This document shows, piece by piece, positions 23,837-36,038 of a stretch of 64,000 bases of DNA. Each line of letters begins with the position of its first letter. Position 1 is the stretch's first letter. A program made the position numbers and the translations under genes. This DNA is from Silene conica (Eukaryota; Streptophyta; Magnoliopsida; Caryophyllales; Caryophyllaceae), in contig CM055312.2 of assembly GCA_029255685.2 (NCBI GenBank), positions 25,948,203 through 26,012,202 of the forward strand. Direction: 5' to 3'. The notes beneath the pieces are model-generated. The model had not been told where the DNA came from and ran no database searches. It was given only the letters and a program-made list of their open reading frames with translations.

Positions 23837-25366
23837 TTTAGTTTTACAGCAGTTTTAATGAACGTGTTCTACACTGAAAAGAAGATAAAACAAAACCATA
23901 TAAGCAACTTATTGTTGTGATTTAAGTCTATATTAAATTGAATTTAAACTCGTAGACTCATGCATTTATATAATTGATCTCCCTCAAGAATTATATAAAC
24001 GATCCCAAGACTCAATTTCCGTATATTGATAAACCCACAGTTTGGCTAATTCCAATCGTTGGAACTCTTGGTCGATAGATTTCCGTATATCTATCTATTA
24101 GTCCATCTCAGTCACTGGAATATTATCGAGTGACCATGATGTTGAGATAAAAATATATCATTTGTTCCCACTTACCCGACGTAGAAGGGGTCATATTATG
24201 CCTACCGACGAAGAAGGGATTCATTGGAGGCTGATTTATAAAGACTAATCTCAATTTTTGGTTATACGAGGAAGACCCCATCAACTTTTATTTATCCATA
24301 TTTAAGTGAACTAAAAACTAGCATTTGCGTGAATGAATTAAATAAAGTGATGGCTTTTAAATTGACATGTGACATCTGTATTGTCACAGAAAACTAACGC
24401 GAGACCTCTACATGAGTCAGTTTTCAGGCATGATATAGGTGGTTTGGTTTTTAGGCGGAATATGATGCAAGCTATTATCGAAGAAAGCATAAAGGTAAAT
24501 GCAATAAACGTAAATAAAAGTCCTAGTGTGGCCTATCCTACCAAAATAAACATAAAACAACTTGGAATCCACTGTTGGACCCTAGAAGCTTGTCTTGATG
24601 TTCCATCTTGGTCCTTGCAGCGGGAGTGAGCATCCGGCCTCCGTCTTGTCTTTGGTCTTCACAAAATTACTAATTTAAATTACAAAAGTAGTCCTAGATA
24701 CATTCTAATTTAAATACAAAAGTAATTACATGGCAAAAACCCAAAACGGAGATTCAAGATCTCAAAATTACAAGCAAGATTGTGTCCCATCATTACAGTG
24801 ACACAATCTTCTAAGGCCACACTAAGTTACAACCGTTTGCAAAAATTAAATACGTTATTGAAAGCATTCAAGGCATTCACAAGACGATAAATAAAATGCA
24901 TCAACTAAAAACAATTTATACATGACATAATACTGTTATTATGATTAATAAATTTATACCAAACCACCTTTTAAGATTAAAATTAAGTGACTATACCGTT
25001 TTAATCACCAATTAAGTGACTATACCGTTTTAAGATTAAAATTAAGTGACTATACCTTTTGAAATTAAAACAAGTTTTTACCTTTTAAACTTTGATTAAA
25101 ACAAGTAAATCAAAATTAACATCAACAAGGGTTCACATATTGTTAAGAATATCGATTAATTAACAATATGTAAACAGGAATCGAAAAACAAGATCGAAAA
25201 CTCATAAAGGAAACTGTTTTTAAAAAAAACAGAAAACTCACACAGGGGCGGTCGACCGACCGCTAATACTGGTCGACCGACCGACGCAGCGGCAGAAACG
25301 AGATTTTTCAAAATCTTTAAAAAAAAACCTTATGAAAAACACAAAAGTAAAATTTTCATGGCCTAA
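23837..25366 (-). other. C1 untranslated leader
   Basis: About 1.5 kb of non-coding leader lies between the primer site and gag. The same leader, diverged, is present in C2 (34671-37245) and C4 (61251-63607). It contains three imperfect copies of an ATTAAGTGACTATACC unit (about 24983-25056) and a palindrome pair near the primer site. Open frames here are short and not conserved. Confidence 0.65.
25249..25284. repeat. Palindrome pair in the C1 leader
   Basis: Two copies of GGTCGACCGACC-type sequence have GTCGAC cores at 25251 and 25272, exactly 21 bp apart, as in A1. The matching place in the C2 leader lacks them. Confidence 0.75.
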
Positions 25367-25379
25367 GGCTCTGATACCA
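25367..25379 (-). other. C1 primer binding site, initiator tRNA-Met type
   Basis: The minus strand reads TGGTATCAGAGCC, two bases after the 5' LTR end, complementary to initiator tRNA-Met. Confidence 0.9.
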
Positions 25380-25381
25380 CT

Positions 25382-26370
25382 TGTGGGGAATAAAGCATGT
25401 ATTCACCCTAAACTTGCAGGATTATAATGAAAAATACAGTTGTGTTTATAGTCATAGGATTAAAAAGGATAAGAAAAAGAATTCAACCTTTGGTCCTTTG
25501 TGCTTATGGCCTAAGAACAGGAATTAAAGTAAATTCCCTCCTATAACTTGCACCCAAGACTTGATTGAGATGATGCCGCGTGTGCTAGAAAATACTCTCC
25601 AATTGCCTTGCAATATGGGGAGAGCTTTTGAGAGGTTTTAGATGTGAGATCTGAGTTTTGGGAAAAAGGTGTTCTCAAAACCCTAATTGTCAGAATTATG
25701 AATTACCAGTAAGTGACAAAAGGAGAAAGACTCTCCTTTTGTATTACTTAGGTCGGCCGAATGGGTCTTGGGTAAGGGTGGGCTTTTTCCACTCTTACCT
25801 TATACCTTTGCGTGATTCGACCCGTTTAGCTTTAAGTTGTTCGCGGGTTTTATTTATAAATCGTAACATGTTATCAGATATTAATACAGTCGATATATTA
25901 ATAATGGTCTGACAAAATACGATATTGTATAATTACCCAAATTAATATAACTGTTTATATTAATACGCGAATACTATATATAATTAAATATAACCGTTTA
26001 TATTTAATTTACGAATTAATCTTGTAATCCGTATTAGCTAAAATTATTTAATCCGTATTAAATAATAATCTCAACATCTTATTGACTAATTTATTAGTCA
26101 ACACCTCTGACTAACTGTTTAGTCATATCCGGCATAAATGTGACTGTATTTTCATACCTTCACATCTCTCAAACGTGTCCTATAGGTGTGACGTATAGGG
26201 ACCAGTTGATCACCGCCATCCGTATGACAATAACGTCAAACTTATCTAGCAAGCCAACCGTTATTGATAAACGTGGATCAACTGGTAATAATACAAAAGT
26301 ATGCCCTTGTGATCCTTAAAGAGATTTAATAAGTCATTGTACTTAATTGTCAAGGACACCAGCCCCAACA
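25382..26370 (-). repeat. C1 5' LTR
   Basis: 989 bp, nearly identical to 5660-6648; differences were noticed near 25458 and 26302. It ends CCCCAACA and is followed by the target duplication GATCC. Confidence 0.95.
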
Positions 26371-26465
26371 GATCCAACCCCATATAAACTCCGCACCGAT
26401 CCAACACCAAATAAACTCCGCACCGATCCAACACCATATATACTCCGCACCGATCCAACACCGTA
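26371..26465. repeat. 27-bp minisatellite in the G1 LTR
   Basis: Units of the form AAACTCCGCACCGATCCAAC are repeated here and at 5616-5659. The same unit in reverse occurs six times in S2. C1 inserted inside this array. Confidence 0.8.
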
Positions 26466-26955
26466 TCACAAGACCCAATATATTCACATCGTGTTATATC
26501 ACAGAATAAAATAGATAACACAATATAACGATCACATGATATTATATCACAAACATGCTTAATACCAAATAAGAACAGATTACGCATCATCATATATACA
26601 GTATTCCCCTACCTGAATTAGCAAGAAACGCAGTTAAGTCCGAGGCTTGCTTAGAAATGTTCCACGCGAAACTCGCTACCTAAATAGATATACGTAACGA
26701 ATTAACAAACTTCCCGAACCCCCTAACGAACACACTTACTATAAACATCAACCTTCCATAAGTGGAAAGTTTCCAAAAATAGAAACTTTCCAATTATAGA
26801 AACTTTCCAATCATAGAAACTTTCCAATTATAATAACTTTCCAAATATAAAAGCTCCCATGACTTAAAAGATTCCCGACTCATAAACTTTAACTACCCGA
26901 TTACGAAATATGACTCAATATCGATGGTAGAAAATAATAACCCAATTAACAAAAG

Positions 26956-27011
<56 letters not shown>
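26956..27011. repeat. AAT microsatellite
   Basis: About 18 trinucleotide units of AAT within the G1 LTR. Confidence 0.95.
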
Positions 27012-28021
27012 TAAAATCATCAAGGTCGAATTACACGAACACAAAACCATCAACCCATACCCGACTCCTCCTTTCTCCCCGACTTCGACCCACAACACCA
27101 CCGCATACCACCAGTTCGACCACCAGCAGGCACTCCCCCTCAACACTGCCGACACCCCCACTACCTGCCTGACAACACCAACTCGGGCGACAACCACCGG
27201 CGAGTCAGACCAGAGTCCACCAACCCATGTCCAACTCTCACCTGCACTCCCTGCCCTTAATACACCCACCGATATCGACACCCCCAACCGCCACTGACAA
27301 CCCCTAAAACCACCACCCTGACACGCCTTGTCACATATACTAGACACCACGGTGGTACCACCGCGTCGACCTCCCCCGAGTCAACGGTGGTACCACCCCC
27401 AACATCACCCACTAAACACATAAACCTGTAACTGCTGTGACCAGCGATATCAAGACCTCCTTCGACAACTCAAAACGACACCCCACACCCACCGTGGCAA
27501 CCACCTGACTACCCTCCAACACCAGCAGTTAAATAAGAGTAAAACTAACATAACCACGACACCCTACCACCACTCGACAGAACAAAGAATCATAGACAGA
27601 CACGACACAGTGTAAACGAAAGACTAAACCCGTTAAACATACCTGATTCCGACTTAAAACGAAGGCTAGGCAAGGCCACAAAAACCGTGTGAACCAGATG
27701 TGGTGGCGGCTGTTCAACTAAGGTATAGGGTTGTGTAGAAGGTAGGTCAGAAAATAAGTGAGGGCTGCACTTATAGGGCGGCAGAGTGAGGGTGCGTGAG
27801 GGCCGTGAGGGTTTTCTTATTTGCCGTGGGCTGTTGTGTTGGCACGAATACCAAGGCCCATGACTCGAGTGCAATCGACCCCTAGATCGATTCCCACCAA
27901 CGTTATATATCACACTATAATTAGTTTAAAATAAAATAGAGCATTTACAAAAAAACTAACAACACCTCACTTATAAAATAAGACGCGGAATAAAAGACCT
28001 CTAAATATACGAGGTATTACA

Positions 28022-28362
28022 AACGGACCTTTCTCAACTCAATCACTCACCTAAGTCAATTGATACTAACTCACTTTACTCATCTATTCTTTTTCATTAG
28101 CATCTTAAGCCTATTCTTCTAGGTCGCTCTATATCCTCAAGCATCTTATCTAACCCTTAAACAATCTAAGCATGGTTCTCAAGGTTAGGTTCCACCGAAT
28201 ACTAAGTATACAATTCAACTTTCAAGCAAGTATCATATCACTCACTTTCACCCTCCCAATTGGATAGACAACTAGACCCTTAGATCACCAAAACATGTCT
28301 CTCGATACCTCTTAAGTTATTCCTCAAATAAAAAGATTTCTCATAACACAGCTTACGGTTAT
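28022..28362. other. Unassigned sequence outside G1, possibly G3 interior
   Basis: This non-coding stretch lies between the outer end of the G1 LTR and solo LTR S1. No open frame or motif was recognised. Its position suggests it belongs to G3, into which G1 and S1 would have inserted, but I found no matching sequence in G2 to prove it. Confidence 0.35.
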
Positions 28363-29361
28363 TGTTGGGGCTGGTGTCCTTGACAATTAAGTACAATGAC
28401 TTATTAAATCTCTTTAAGGATCACAAGGGGATACTTTTGTATTATTACCAGTTGATCCACGTTTATCAATAACGGTTGGCTTGCTAGATAAGTTTGACGT
28501 TATTGTCATACGGATGGCGGTGATCAACTGGTCCCTATACGTCACACCTATAGGACACGTTTGAGAGATGTGAAGGTATGAAAATACAGTCACATTTTGC
28601 CGGATATGACTAAACGGTTAGTCAGAGGTATTGACTATTAAATTAGTCAATAAGATGTTGAGATTATTATTTAATACGGATTAAATAATTTTAGCTAATA
28701 CGGATTACATGATTAATTCGTAAATTAAATATAAACGGTTATATTTAATTATATATTGTATTCGCGTATTAATATAAACAGTTATATTAATTTGGATAAT
28801 TATACAATATCGTATTTTGTCAGACCATTATTAATATATCGACTGTATTAATATCTGATAACATGTTACGATTTATAAATAAAACCCGCGAACAACTTAA
28901 AGCTAATTGGGTCGAATCACGCATTGGAATAAGGTAAGAGTGGAAAGCCCACTCCTACCCGACATCAATTTCGGCCGGCCAAGTGTAGTATATAAGGAGA
29001 GTCCTTCTCCTTATATCAAATACTCTTGTTGCACTGTTTAATAAATCTCAAGGTAAAATTAGGGTTTGAGAGCATTCTTCTCCCAAAACCTCAGATCTCA
29101 CATCTAAAACCTCAGGGGCTCTCCCTATATTGCAAGGCAATTGGAGAGGATTTCTAGCACACGCGGCCACGTCTCAAACTAAGTCTTGGGTGCAAGTTAT
29201 AGGAGGGAATTTGCATTAATTCCTGTTCTTAGGCCATAAGCACAAAGGACCAAAGGTTGAATTCTTTTTCTTATCCTTTTTAATCTTATGACTATAAACA
29301 CAACTGTATTTTTCATTATAATCCTGCAAGTTTAGGGTGAATACATGCTTTATTCCCCACA
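28363..29361 (+). mobile_element. Solo LTR S1 of the C1/C2 Copia family
   Basis: About 999 bp running from TGTTGGGG to CCCCACA, in reverse orientation to the C1 LTRs. Neither a polypurine tract nor a primer site adjoins it, so it is a lone LTR. The flanking 5-mers differ (GTTAT at 28358-28362, ATCCT at 29362-29366), so no target duplication is visible. Confidence 0.85.
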
Positions 29362-29840
29362 ATCCTAAGACTAGTTCCTCCAAATCCATTAAAAGGGAAG
29401 ATTACCTAGAGGGCACCTTAAGAAAGCAAGTAACAAGGTTTAGCTGAAAAGATATGAAGATCTGTTCAGGTGAGATAGACAGATATTCTAAAAGAAGGAT
29501 GTGCATTCGGAGTTATCAAAGAAGGTGATACACCAAGAAAGAGGAGTATCTTCAAGCTTCAGAAGCATTTTCCAACAATAGCACGAATCTTCTATCTTCG
29601 GTAAAAACTCCGATCTCCACCGCCAAATGGATAAGCCCACGGTTCGTCGATCGAAAGATATAAAAGCGAAGTCAATGACAATCAACAAACACGTTAGAGC
29701 CTAATAAGAGCAATCACAAAACTGGCTACAATATTAGTCCTTAAATCTACCCCATCTCTCATTCATTATTTAGTTATGTGGTCAAGTTAAGGTTGGGGGT
29801 TACATGAGTGCGTCGGGAGCGATAACGCTCTCATACCAAC
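29362..29840 (-). other. G3 leader remnant with degraded primer site
   Basis: From about 29690 to 29840 this aligns with the G2 leader at 52290-52428. The primer site at 29827-29838 is TGGTATGAGAGC in sense, one change from the initiator tRNA-Met complement. The part from 29362 to 29690 has no recognised match and no supported gene. Confidence 0.6.
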
Positions 29841-30570
29841 TGTAAAACCCCTCGCGAAAGCGGAAATATAAAACACACAAAGTACTAAAAATGCAGCGGA
29901 ATTTAAACTTTTTAAACATAACATTATGCGAGGTGAATTAAAACAGAAACTGGAAACTGAAACTGATATAAACAAAATAGATAAGTATAACAGTTCTAAG
30001 TACGAAAACCAAATATATACAAAGCCTGGGATGGAACATCCCTACAGGCACCAAAACATGAATTGTATCAAAACTAAGAGTCTAGCTAATCGGTGAAGTG
30101 TAAGTCATATGATGAAAGGATCATCACTCGCTAGCTCTCAAGTGAACCCCGACCAACCTGCATGTACCTACATACATGAAAACATGTACGCCACAATCAG
30201 TGGGGAGTGACTAGAGTTCTCCTAGCCACCTTTTGTAACGACACGTAACAAGCAATGCAAACAGAATACTCCAACATATATAAACATGTGAAGTATAACA
30301 ATATCTCAATAAATGATCTCATACTATCATGCAATCACTAATGCACGACTCTCAACCAACTTCGGAAACTATTTGGAAGGAGAGCCGGTTTCCCTACCAG
30401 TTACCCGATCGGGGGGTCTTTCAATCCAAACCATTTACGAAACTGACTAAAGAGTCATCCAATGCCTTGGATGAACAAACTATAACTCAAGCTATACAAT
30501 CATTAACTTCATCATGCATATCTGACACTCTACCAATCTCAAGGCAAGCAGATATAAAAAAACAAGTATA

Positions 30571-31230
30571 AGGTTCAGCGGTCAACTTAAGGCATAACCT
30601 ACATACTAACATACATTCACTATCAAGGAACCAGAGGCCAACTTAAGACATAGACCACAATATCAATAAACACTAGCAATGGGTCCAGAGGTGAACTTAA
30701 CACATATCCCACTACCAAACAATGTCGGGTCCAGAGGTGAACTTAACACATATCCCAATATACAATTCAAGTAAAGGGTCCAGAGGTGAACTTAACACAT
30801 ATCCCTAAACATACAATTCAAGTAAAGGGTCTAGAGGTGAACTTAACACATATCCCTAAACATCTACAAGCAAAGGGTCCAGAGGTGAACTTAACACATA
30901 TCCCAATGCTAGAAACAAGTATTGGGTCCAGAGGTGAACTTAACACATATCCCAATACACAGTTATCGCACACCGGGTCCAGAGGTGAACTTAACACATA
31001 TCCCGTGTACGACAACCGATCACGTGTCAGGTCCAGAGGTGAACTTAACACATATCCTGACACGCCACAATCAAAACACGTAATGGGTCCAGAGGTGAAC
31101 TTAACACATATCCCATCACGCGACATACAAAACACGTAATGGGTCCAGAGGTGAACTTAACACATATCCCATCACGCGACATACAAAACACGTAATGGGT
31201 CCAGAGGTGAACTTAACACATATCCCATCA
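30571..31230. repeat. Hairpin array with conserved loop in the G3 LTR
   Basis: Eleven copies of a unit with core CAGAGGTGAACTTAACACAT start at 30684, 30730, 30779, 30830, 30878, 30927, 30978, 31032, 31088, 31144 and 31200. Two looser copies precede them. Each core is framed by complementary arms that differ between units: GTATTGGG/CCCAATAC at 30919/30951 and CGTGTCAGG/CCTGACACG at 31023/31056 are perfect. The last three units are near-identical 56-bp repeats. A frame of 117 codons across the array is only a product of the repetition. Confidence 0.8.
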
Positions 31231-31541
31231 CGCGACATACAACTCAACCATTAACATCCAAAGATAGAAACTAACCTATAGCTCTAACTTCTTAAACCAC
31301 TAAACAACACTTAATTAATCCCGGGAACTAAGATGAGGGAGAGCCGGTTTCTCTTTCGGTTACCCGACCGGGGGGTCTCTATCCTCACTCCAATCCTGAA
31401 CCCAATATAGTGGCCCCCATCCTCCGGGGACCTCGAACACATATCAAAGGTACGTAGAACGAGTTTCAATCAAAACCGAATAACCGTTTAAAAGTTACGG
31501 ACTAATTACGAATTCGAAATAAAAACAAGCTACAGGGGTCC

Positions 31542-31742
31542 CCAGCCGGTCGGCAGGCAGCCGGCCTACCGGCTGGACACTCATTCTTTCCTTCCTCTTC
31601 CTTTACAACACGAAAATAGGCAAAAGGGGGTTCCCAGCCGGTCGGCAGGCAGCCGGCCTACCGGCTGGGCACCCAACACCCTATATTTACGAATTTCGCA
31701 AAGATCCTATGATGCACTCCCAGCCGGTCGGTCGACCGGCTC
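31542..31742. repeat. Three GC-rich CCAGCCGG hairpins in the G3 LTR
   Basis: Inverted repeats CCAGCCGGT/ACCGGCTGG at 31542-31576 and 31634-31668, plus AGCCGGTCGGTCGACCGGCT at about 31722-31742. G2 has five such units in each LTR. Confidence 0.75.
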
Positions 31743-32759
31743 AGAATTCCTGAGCAGGAAAAACGCAACTTACAGTGATTTACTTTCTATAATCGCAACA
31801 TACAAGGTTTACCCAGTATAACTAATCATCAAAACACTATCTATCAGCACTTAGACCCACACACAATCCTCAATATGAATATTATGTGTATCCGTCGCAA
31901 GTATACAATTTCAGAAATTTTAACAATAAACATGAATAACATATACCAAGCATATGAAGTCTTTCTTGAGGGTTCCTAGCATGATACTAAGTTCCATTAT
32001 CCACCACAACAACCAAAATCAGAAACTTAAGCATTTCAAACCAAGCAAAGTGCTAATTTTACAATAAAGGCCGAGTTACTCGTAATCGTCAACTTTACTT
32101 AGCGAAACCTTCGAGATCTTGTTCAATAATCACCAAGTCCTCTTCCGGCTAACACAAACACCGCCTAAAACAACAAAACATCGAACCTAATCACGAATTT
32201 CGAAATTACAAGAGCAGGCCGAAATTTTGACAGAAAGATTAGGAGATAAAATTTATCTAGAAAGAAGGAGGGCGAGAAGAGGAATCCGTGGCCGCGAAAA
32301 TCGTCTCAATCGGATAAGAAACGAAGATTCTATGAGCATTTTAAGATTGAAGGAGAAATTTATAAAAATGGTGTTTGTTGTTGTTTGCAAATCTGAAAAT
32401 TGAAATGAAGGAGTGAGGTAGAGGATGAAGGGGTTAGGGTTTTGTGAGGAAAAATAGAGGAAATGGGTCCAATAACAAGTTAGGCCCATAAGACAAGTTT
32501 TAAGACGGTTTAAGCTAAGAACATCGACCTAAGGTAACTACAAACTTAAGACGATATAAATATTTCCGGACTATGAAATTAAATTGCTAATACAAGGTTT
32601 ACGCCATTAAATGAAATCTCCTTTAAAATCCCTTATAATATTTTCACATAAACTAATCAGTTATTTAAATAAAATTACGAAATTCCGACATATAAACTAT
32701 TCTCGAAGTAGAACTTAAAATCTTTAAATTTCAACGTCCCGAAATATTGGGATGTTACA

Positions 32760-33810
32760 ATCGAACCATATCAAGTAGAGTTCGATTTCTCCGTTCGGAC
32801 ACACCATTTAACTGTGGTGTTCCAGGTGGAGTCAACTGCAGAACGATGCCAAAGTTTTTAAGGTGTTGATCAAACTCGTGAGAAAGATACTCGCCACCAC
32901 GATCAGATCGTAGTGCTTTAATCTTTCTTCCCAGTTGGTTCTGTACCCGATTCTGGTATTCTTTGAACTTGTCAAAGGATTCACTTTTATGTTTCATTAA
33001 GTAGACATAGCCATATCTACTCAAATCATCCGTGAAAGTGATGAAATATCTATAGCCTTCTCGTGCGTTGATCGACATAGGGCCACATACATCCGTATGT
33101 ATGAGTCCTAATAGGTCGGCAGCGCGCATTCCAACACCTTTGAAGAAAATACGAGTCATCTTACCGATGAGACATGATTCACACGTGCCATATGATTCGA
33201 AATCAAAGGCCGAGATAGCTCCATTCTGTATGAGCTGTTTTACGTGTTTCTCATTTATATGTCCCATACGGCAGTGCCATAGGTAAGTTTGATCTTTGTC
33301 ACCAACCTTTAACCTCTTGTTGTTCACGTGTAATATTTCGGTGGTTTGATCTAAAACATAAATTCCATTCATGGAAACTGCCTTGCCATAAATCATATTG
33401 TGTAACGAGAAAATACAGCTATTGTTCTCTATTACAAATGAAAAACCAAGTTTGTCAAGTTCAGAAACAGAAATAATGTTTTTGGATAAACTAGGAACAT
33501 AATAACAGTTATACAAAGATAACTGGAATCCACTTGGAAGCTGGATCACGTATGTTCCCCTCGAGACTGCAGCAACTCGTGCTCCATTCCCGACACGCAG
33601 GTCAACCTTACCCTTTATGAGGGGCTTTTGGTTTCGGAGGCCCTGCACATGATTACACAGATGAGAACCACAACCAGTATCTAGTACCCAAGTTCCGTAA
33701 CTTTCATGGTTAAACTCAATCATGTGAATAGAAGAAGAAGAAGACATACCAACAGGAGTAACGCGGCATGCCTTAATGTCCTCACGATACACGGGCACGT
33801 GCGCCTCCAA
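32760..33810 (-). pseudogene. C2 protease and integrase, truncated
   Basis: The frame contains protease VLDTGCGSHLC, the integrase zinc finger (HCRMGHINEKH, CESCLIGKM) and D,D,E motifs (HTDVCGPM, LRSDRGGEY, GVSERRNR). It ends at LLDMVR where the G3 LTR begins, so RT and RNase H are absent. It is close to C1 (about 95% by eye in the part compared). The first residues are read from a shifted gag frame. Confidence 0.85.
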
Positions 33811-34670
33811 TGCCTAGTCTTGTGGCAATGGTGGCATTCCATGCTAGTATCCTTGCTCTTTGTCTTACCCTGTGAGTTGCTTGACTTACCGGGCCCACTC
33901 TTAGCAAATCCTGACTTCTTGAACTTAGGCTTACCTACCGCTAGGTCGCCTTGAGCTTTAGCTTTCCCTTTACCTATGCCCTTACTGGAGATCATGAGAA
34001 CATCCTGCTTCACGCTCCCACTTAATTTCAGATCCTTCTCGGTCTGTACGAGAAGGGAGTGGAGCTCATGAGGAGTTTTCTTCATGTCGTTCATGTAATT
34101 GTTGGCCCTAAAGAGGGCGAACCCATCATGAAGCGAATGAAGCATTCGATCAACGATAATGTTCTCACTGATCTTGCAGTTTAGGGCCTCCAGTTTCTCG
34201 ATATTCTCAATCATGTTGAGAATATGTGGGCTAACAGCTTGGCCCTTCTGGAGTTTCGCTTCAAAGAAGCGACATGTATGCTCATAAGACACGATTCTCG
34301 GAGCTTTCGAGAATTCGTTAGTGAGCGTGGTGAAAATCTTGTTTGCACCATGGGAGATGAAGCGTCTTTGCAAATTGGATTCCATTGCATAGATAAGTAC
34401 GTTCTTTATCGCACCCGCTTCCATGACGAAGTCGCTATGAGCACGAACTTCGTTAGCTCTAGCTCCAGTTCCTGGGTGTGCCGGAATAGGCTCAGTCAAG
34501 TATTTGAGCTTTCCGTCAGCAATGGCAGCATTCCGTAATGCTGCCTCCCAGTCAGAGAAGTTTGACACATCATTCCTCAGTCTAGTAGACTGATTCATAG
34601 AGTCCATGAAGGCTTTAAGCCAGGATTCTCGTGCTAGCTTGGCACTTGGCATTGGGTCTTCACCAGCCAT
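33720..34670 (-). pseudogene. C2 gag with zinc knuckle, frameshifted
   Basis: Gag starts at ATG 34670 with the same MAGEDPMPSAKLARESW start as C1. The CCHC knuckle is retained as CHHCHKTRHWRRTC. Just after it, near 33797, a G run is one base shorter than in C1, shifting the frame so that the last 25 or so residues are meaningless. The protease continues in another frame. This copy cannot make a gag-pol fusion. Confidence 0.85.
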
Positions 34671-35483
34671 TTGTTATTTAGTAGTTGTAATTTGATCGTG
34701 TTCTACACTGAAAAGAAGATAAAAACAAAGCCATATAAGCAACTCATCGTTGTGATTTAAGTCTATTTTAAATTGAATTTAAACTCGTAGACTCATGCAT
34801 TTATATTATTGATCTCCCTCAAGAATTATATAAACGATCCCAAGACTCAATTTCCGTAAATTGATAAGCCAACTGTTTGTCTAGTTCTACCGTTAGAACT
34901 CCTGGTCGATAGATTTCTGTAAATCTCATCTTTTAGTCCATCAGAGTCGCTAGATAGTATCTAGTGACCACAATGTTGAGATAAAATAAATCATCTGTTC
35001 CCACTTACCCGACGTAGAAGGGGTCATAGTATGCCTACCGACGAAGAAGGGATTCATGGGAGTCTGATTTATAAAGACTTTTCTCGATTTTTGGTTATAC
35101 GAGGAAGACCCCATCAACTTATAGTTATCCATTTTAAGTGAACTAAAATCTAGCATAGTCGTGAATGAATGAAATAAAGTGATGGCTTTACATGTGACAC
35201 TTGACATCTGTATGTCACAGAAAACTAACGCGTAACCTCTACATGAGTCAGTTTTCAGGCATGTTATAGGTGGTTTGGTTTTAGGCGGAATATGATGCAA
35301 GCTATTATCGATGAAAGCATAAAAGAAATGCAATAAACGTAAATCAAAGTGCCAGTGTGGCCTATCCTACCAAAATAAACATTTAAACAACTTAGAATCC
35401 ACCGTTGGACCCTAGAAGCTTGTCTTGATGTTCCATCTTGGTCTTTGCAGCGAGAGTGAGCATCCAGTCTCCGTCTTTGGTCT

Positions 35484-36038
35484 TGTAACACCCCAAGAGT
35501 ATGAGAGGAATGTTGTCCCACATCGGTAGAATGTGAGGCTTGTGATATGTTTATAATAACTTCCACCCACCACTTAGTAACAAGGCCTTGTGCTTTTGGG
35601 CTTAAGTGAGGACAAATAATGGGCCCAAAGGCATACCTCCCATTCTATTGGGGGTGTGTTACGACCGTGGTGGGTCGGGTTGTTACAAATGGTATCAGAG
35701 CGACCCTGCAACCGTGTGGTGAGCCTGTGGTCGGGAGTACCCGGGTCACCAGCCTAGCGGGGGAGGATTCTGGCCCTGGTTGTGGTCAAGTTTGAGGCAC
35801 AACGAGGACGTTGTGTTCTTTAAGTGGGGGAGTTTGTAACACCCCAAGAGTATGAGAGGAATGTTGTCCCACATCGGTAGAATATGAGGCTTGTGATATG
35901 TTTATAATAACTTCCACCCACCACTTAGTAACAAGGCCTTGTGCTTTTGGGCTTAAGTGAGGACAAATAATGGGCCCAAAGACATACCTCCCATTCTATT
36001 GGGGGTGTGTTACGACCGTGGTGGGTCGGGTTGTTACA
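35484..36038 (+). mobile_element. TRIM retrotransposon T1, complete
   Basis: A 555-bp miniature LTR element. The two LTRs are 204 bp each (35484-35687, 35835-36038), from TGTAACACCCC to GGGTTGTTACA. Primer site TGGTATCAGAGCGACC is at 35690, a GAGGAC-loop hairpin at 35798-35815, and polypurine tract TTAAGTGGGGGAG at 35820-35832. Target duplication GGTCT flanks it (35479-35483, 36039-36043). No coding capacity, so it relies on enzymes from other elements. Confidence 0.93.

Larger units (their letters stand above)
5660..26370 (-). mobile_element. Copia LTR retrotransposon C1, split by A1
   Basis: Two 989-bp LTRs (5660-6648 and 25382-26370) flank the element, with a 5-bp target duplication GATCC on both sides. 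The primer site, leader, one gag-pol frame, 3' untranslated region and polypurine tract are all in place on the minus strand. The integrase-before-RT order marks Ty1/Copia. Only a few LTR differences were seen, so insertion was recent. It lies inside the 5' LTR of G1 and is itself interrupted by A1. Without A1 it is about 8.4 kb. The internal lineage within Copia is not assigned. Confidence 0.93.
26371..28021 (-). repeat. G1 5' LTR, outer part
   Basis: It continues the LTR broken at 5659 and ends at 28021 with GGTATTACA, matching in reverse the start of S2 (TGTAATACC). With 5234-5659 the LTR is about 2.07 kb. It includes minisatellite units, short GAAACTTTCC repeats (26760-26850) and an AAT microsatellite. 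Open frames at 26946-27350 and 27529-27913 are low-complexity and not genes. Confidence 0.85.
29841..32759 (-). repeat. G3 5' LTR (G2 family)
   Basis: About 2.9 kb, starting on the plus strand as TGTAAAACCCCTCGCG and ending GGATGTTACA, the same ends as both G2 LTRs. It follows a primer site, so it is the 5' LTR of a minus-strand gypsy element whose body lies to the left. It ends inside the Copia C2 integrase frame. Confidence 0.85.

Noticed and set aside
30786..31139. 117-codon frame with repeated VNLTHIP
   Set aside because: Produced by in-phase reading of the hairpin array; the other strand also stays open for the same reason.
30684..31230. CRISPR-like appearance of evenly spaced repeats with differing spacers
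   Set aside because: The repeat is inside a plant LTR, spacers are 22-32 bp and pair with each other across the repeat, there are no cas genes, and the setting is eukaryotic.
35484..36038. Cassandra-type TRIM containing a 5S rRNA-like promoter
   Set aside because: I looked for 5S box elements in the LTR and saw none; only the general TRIM features are present.
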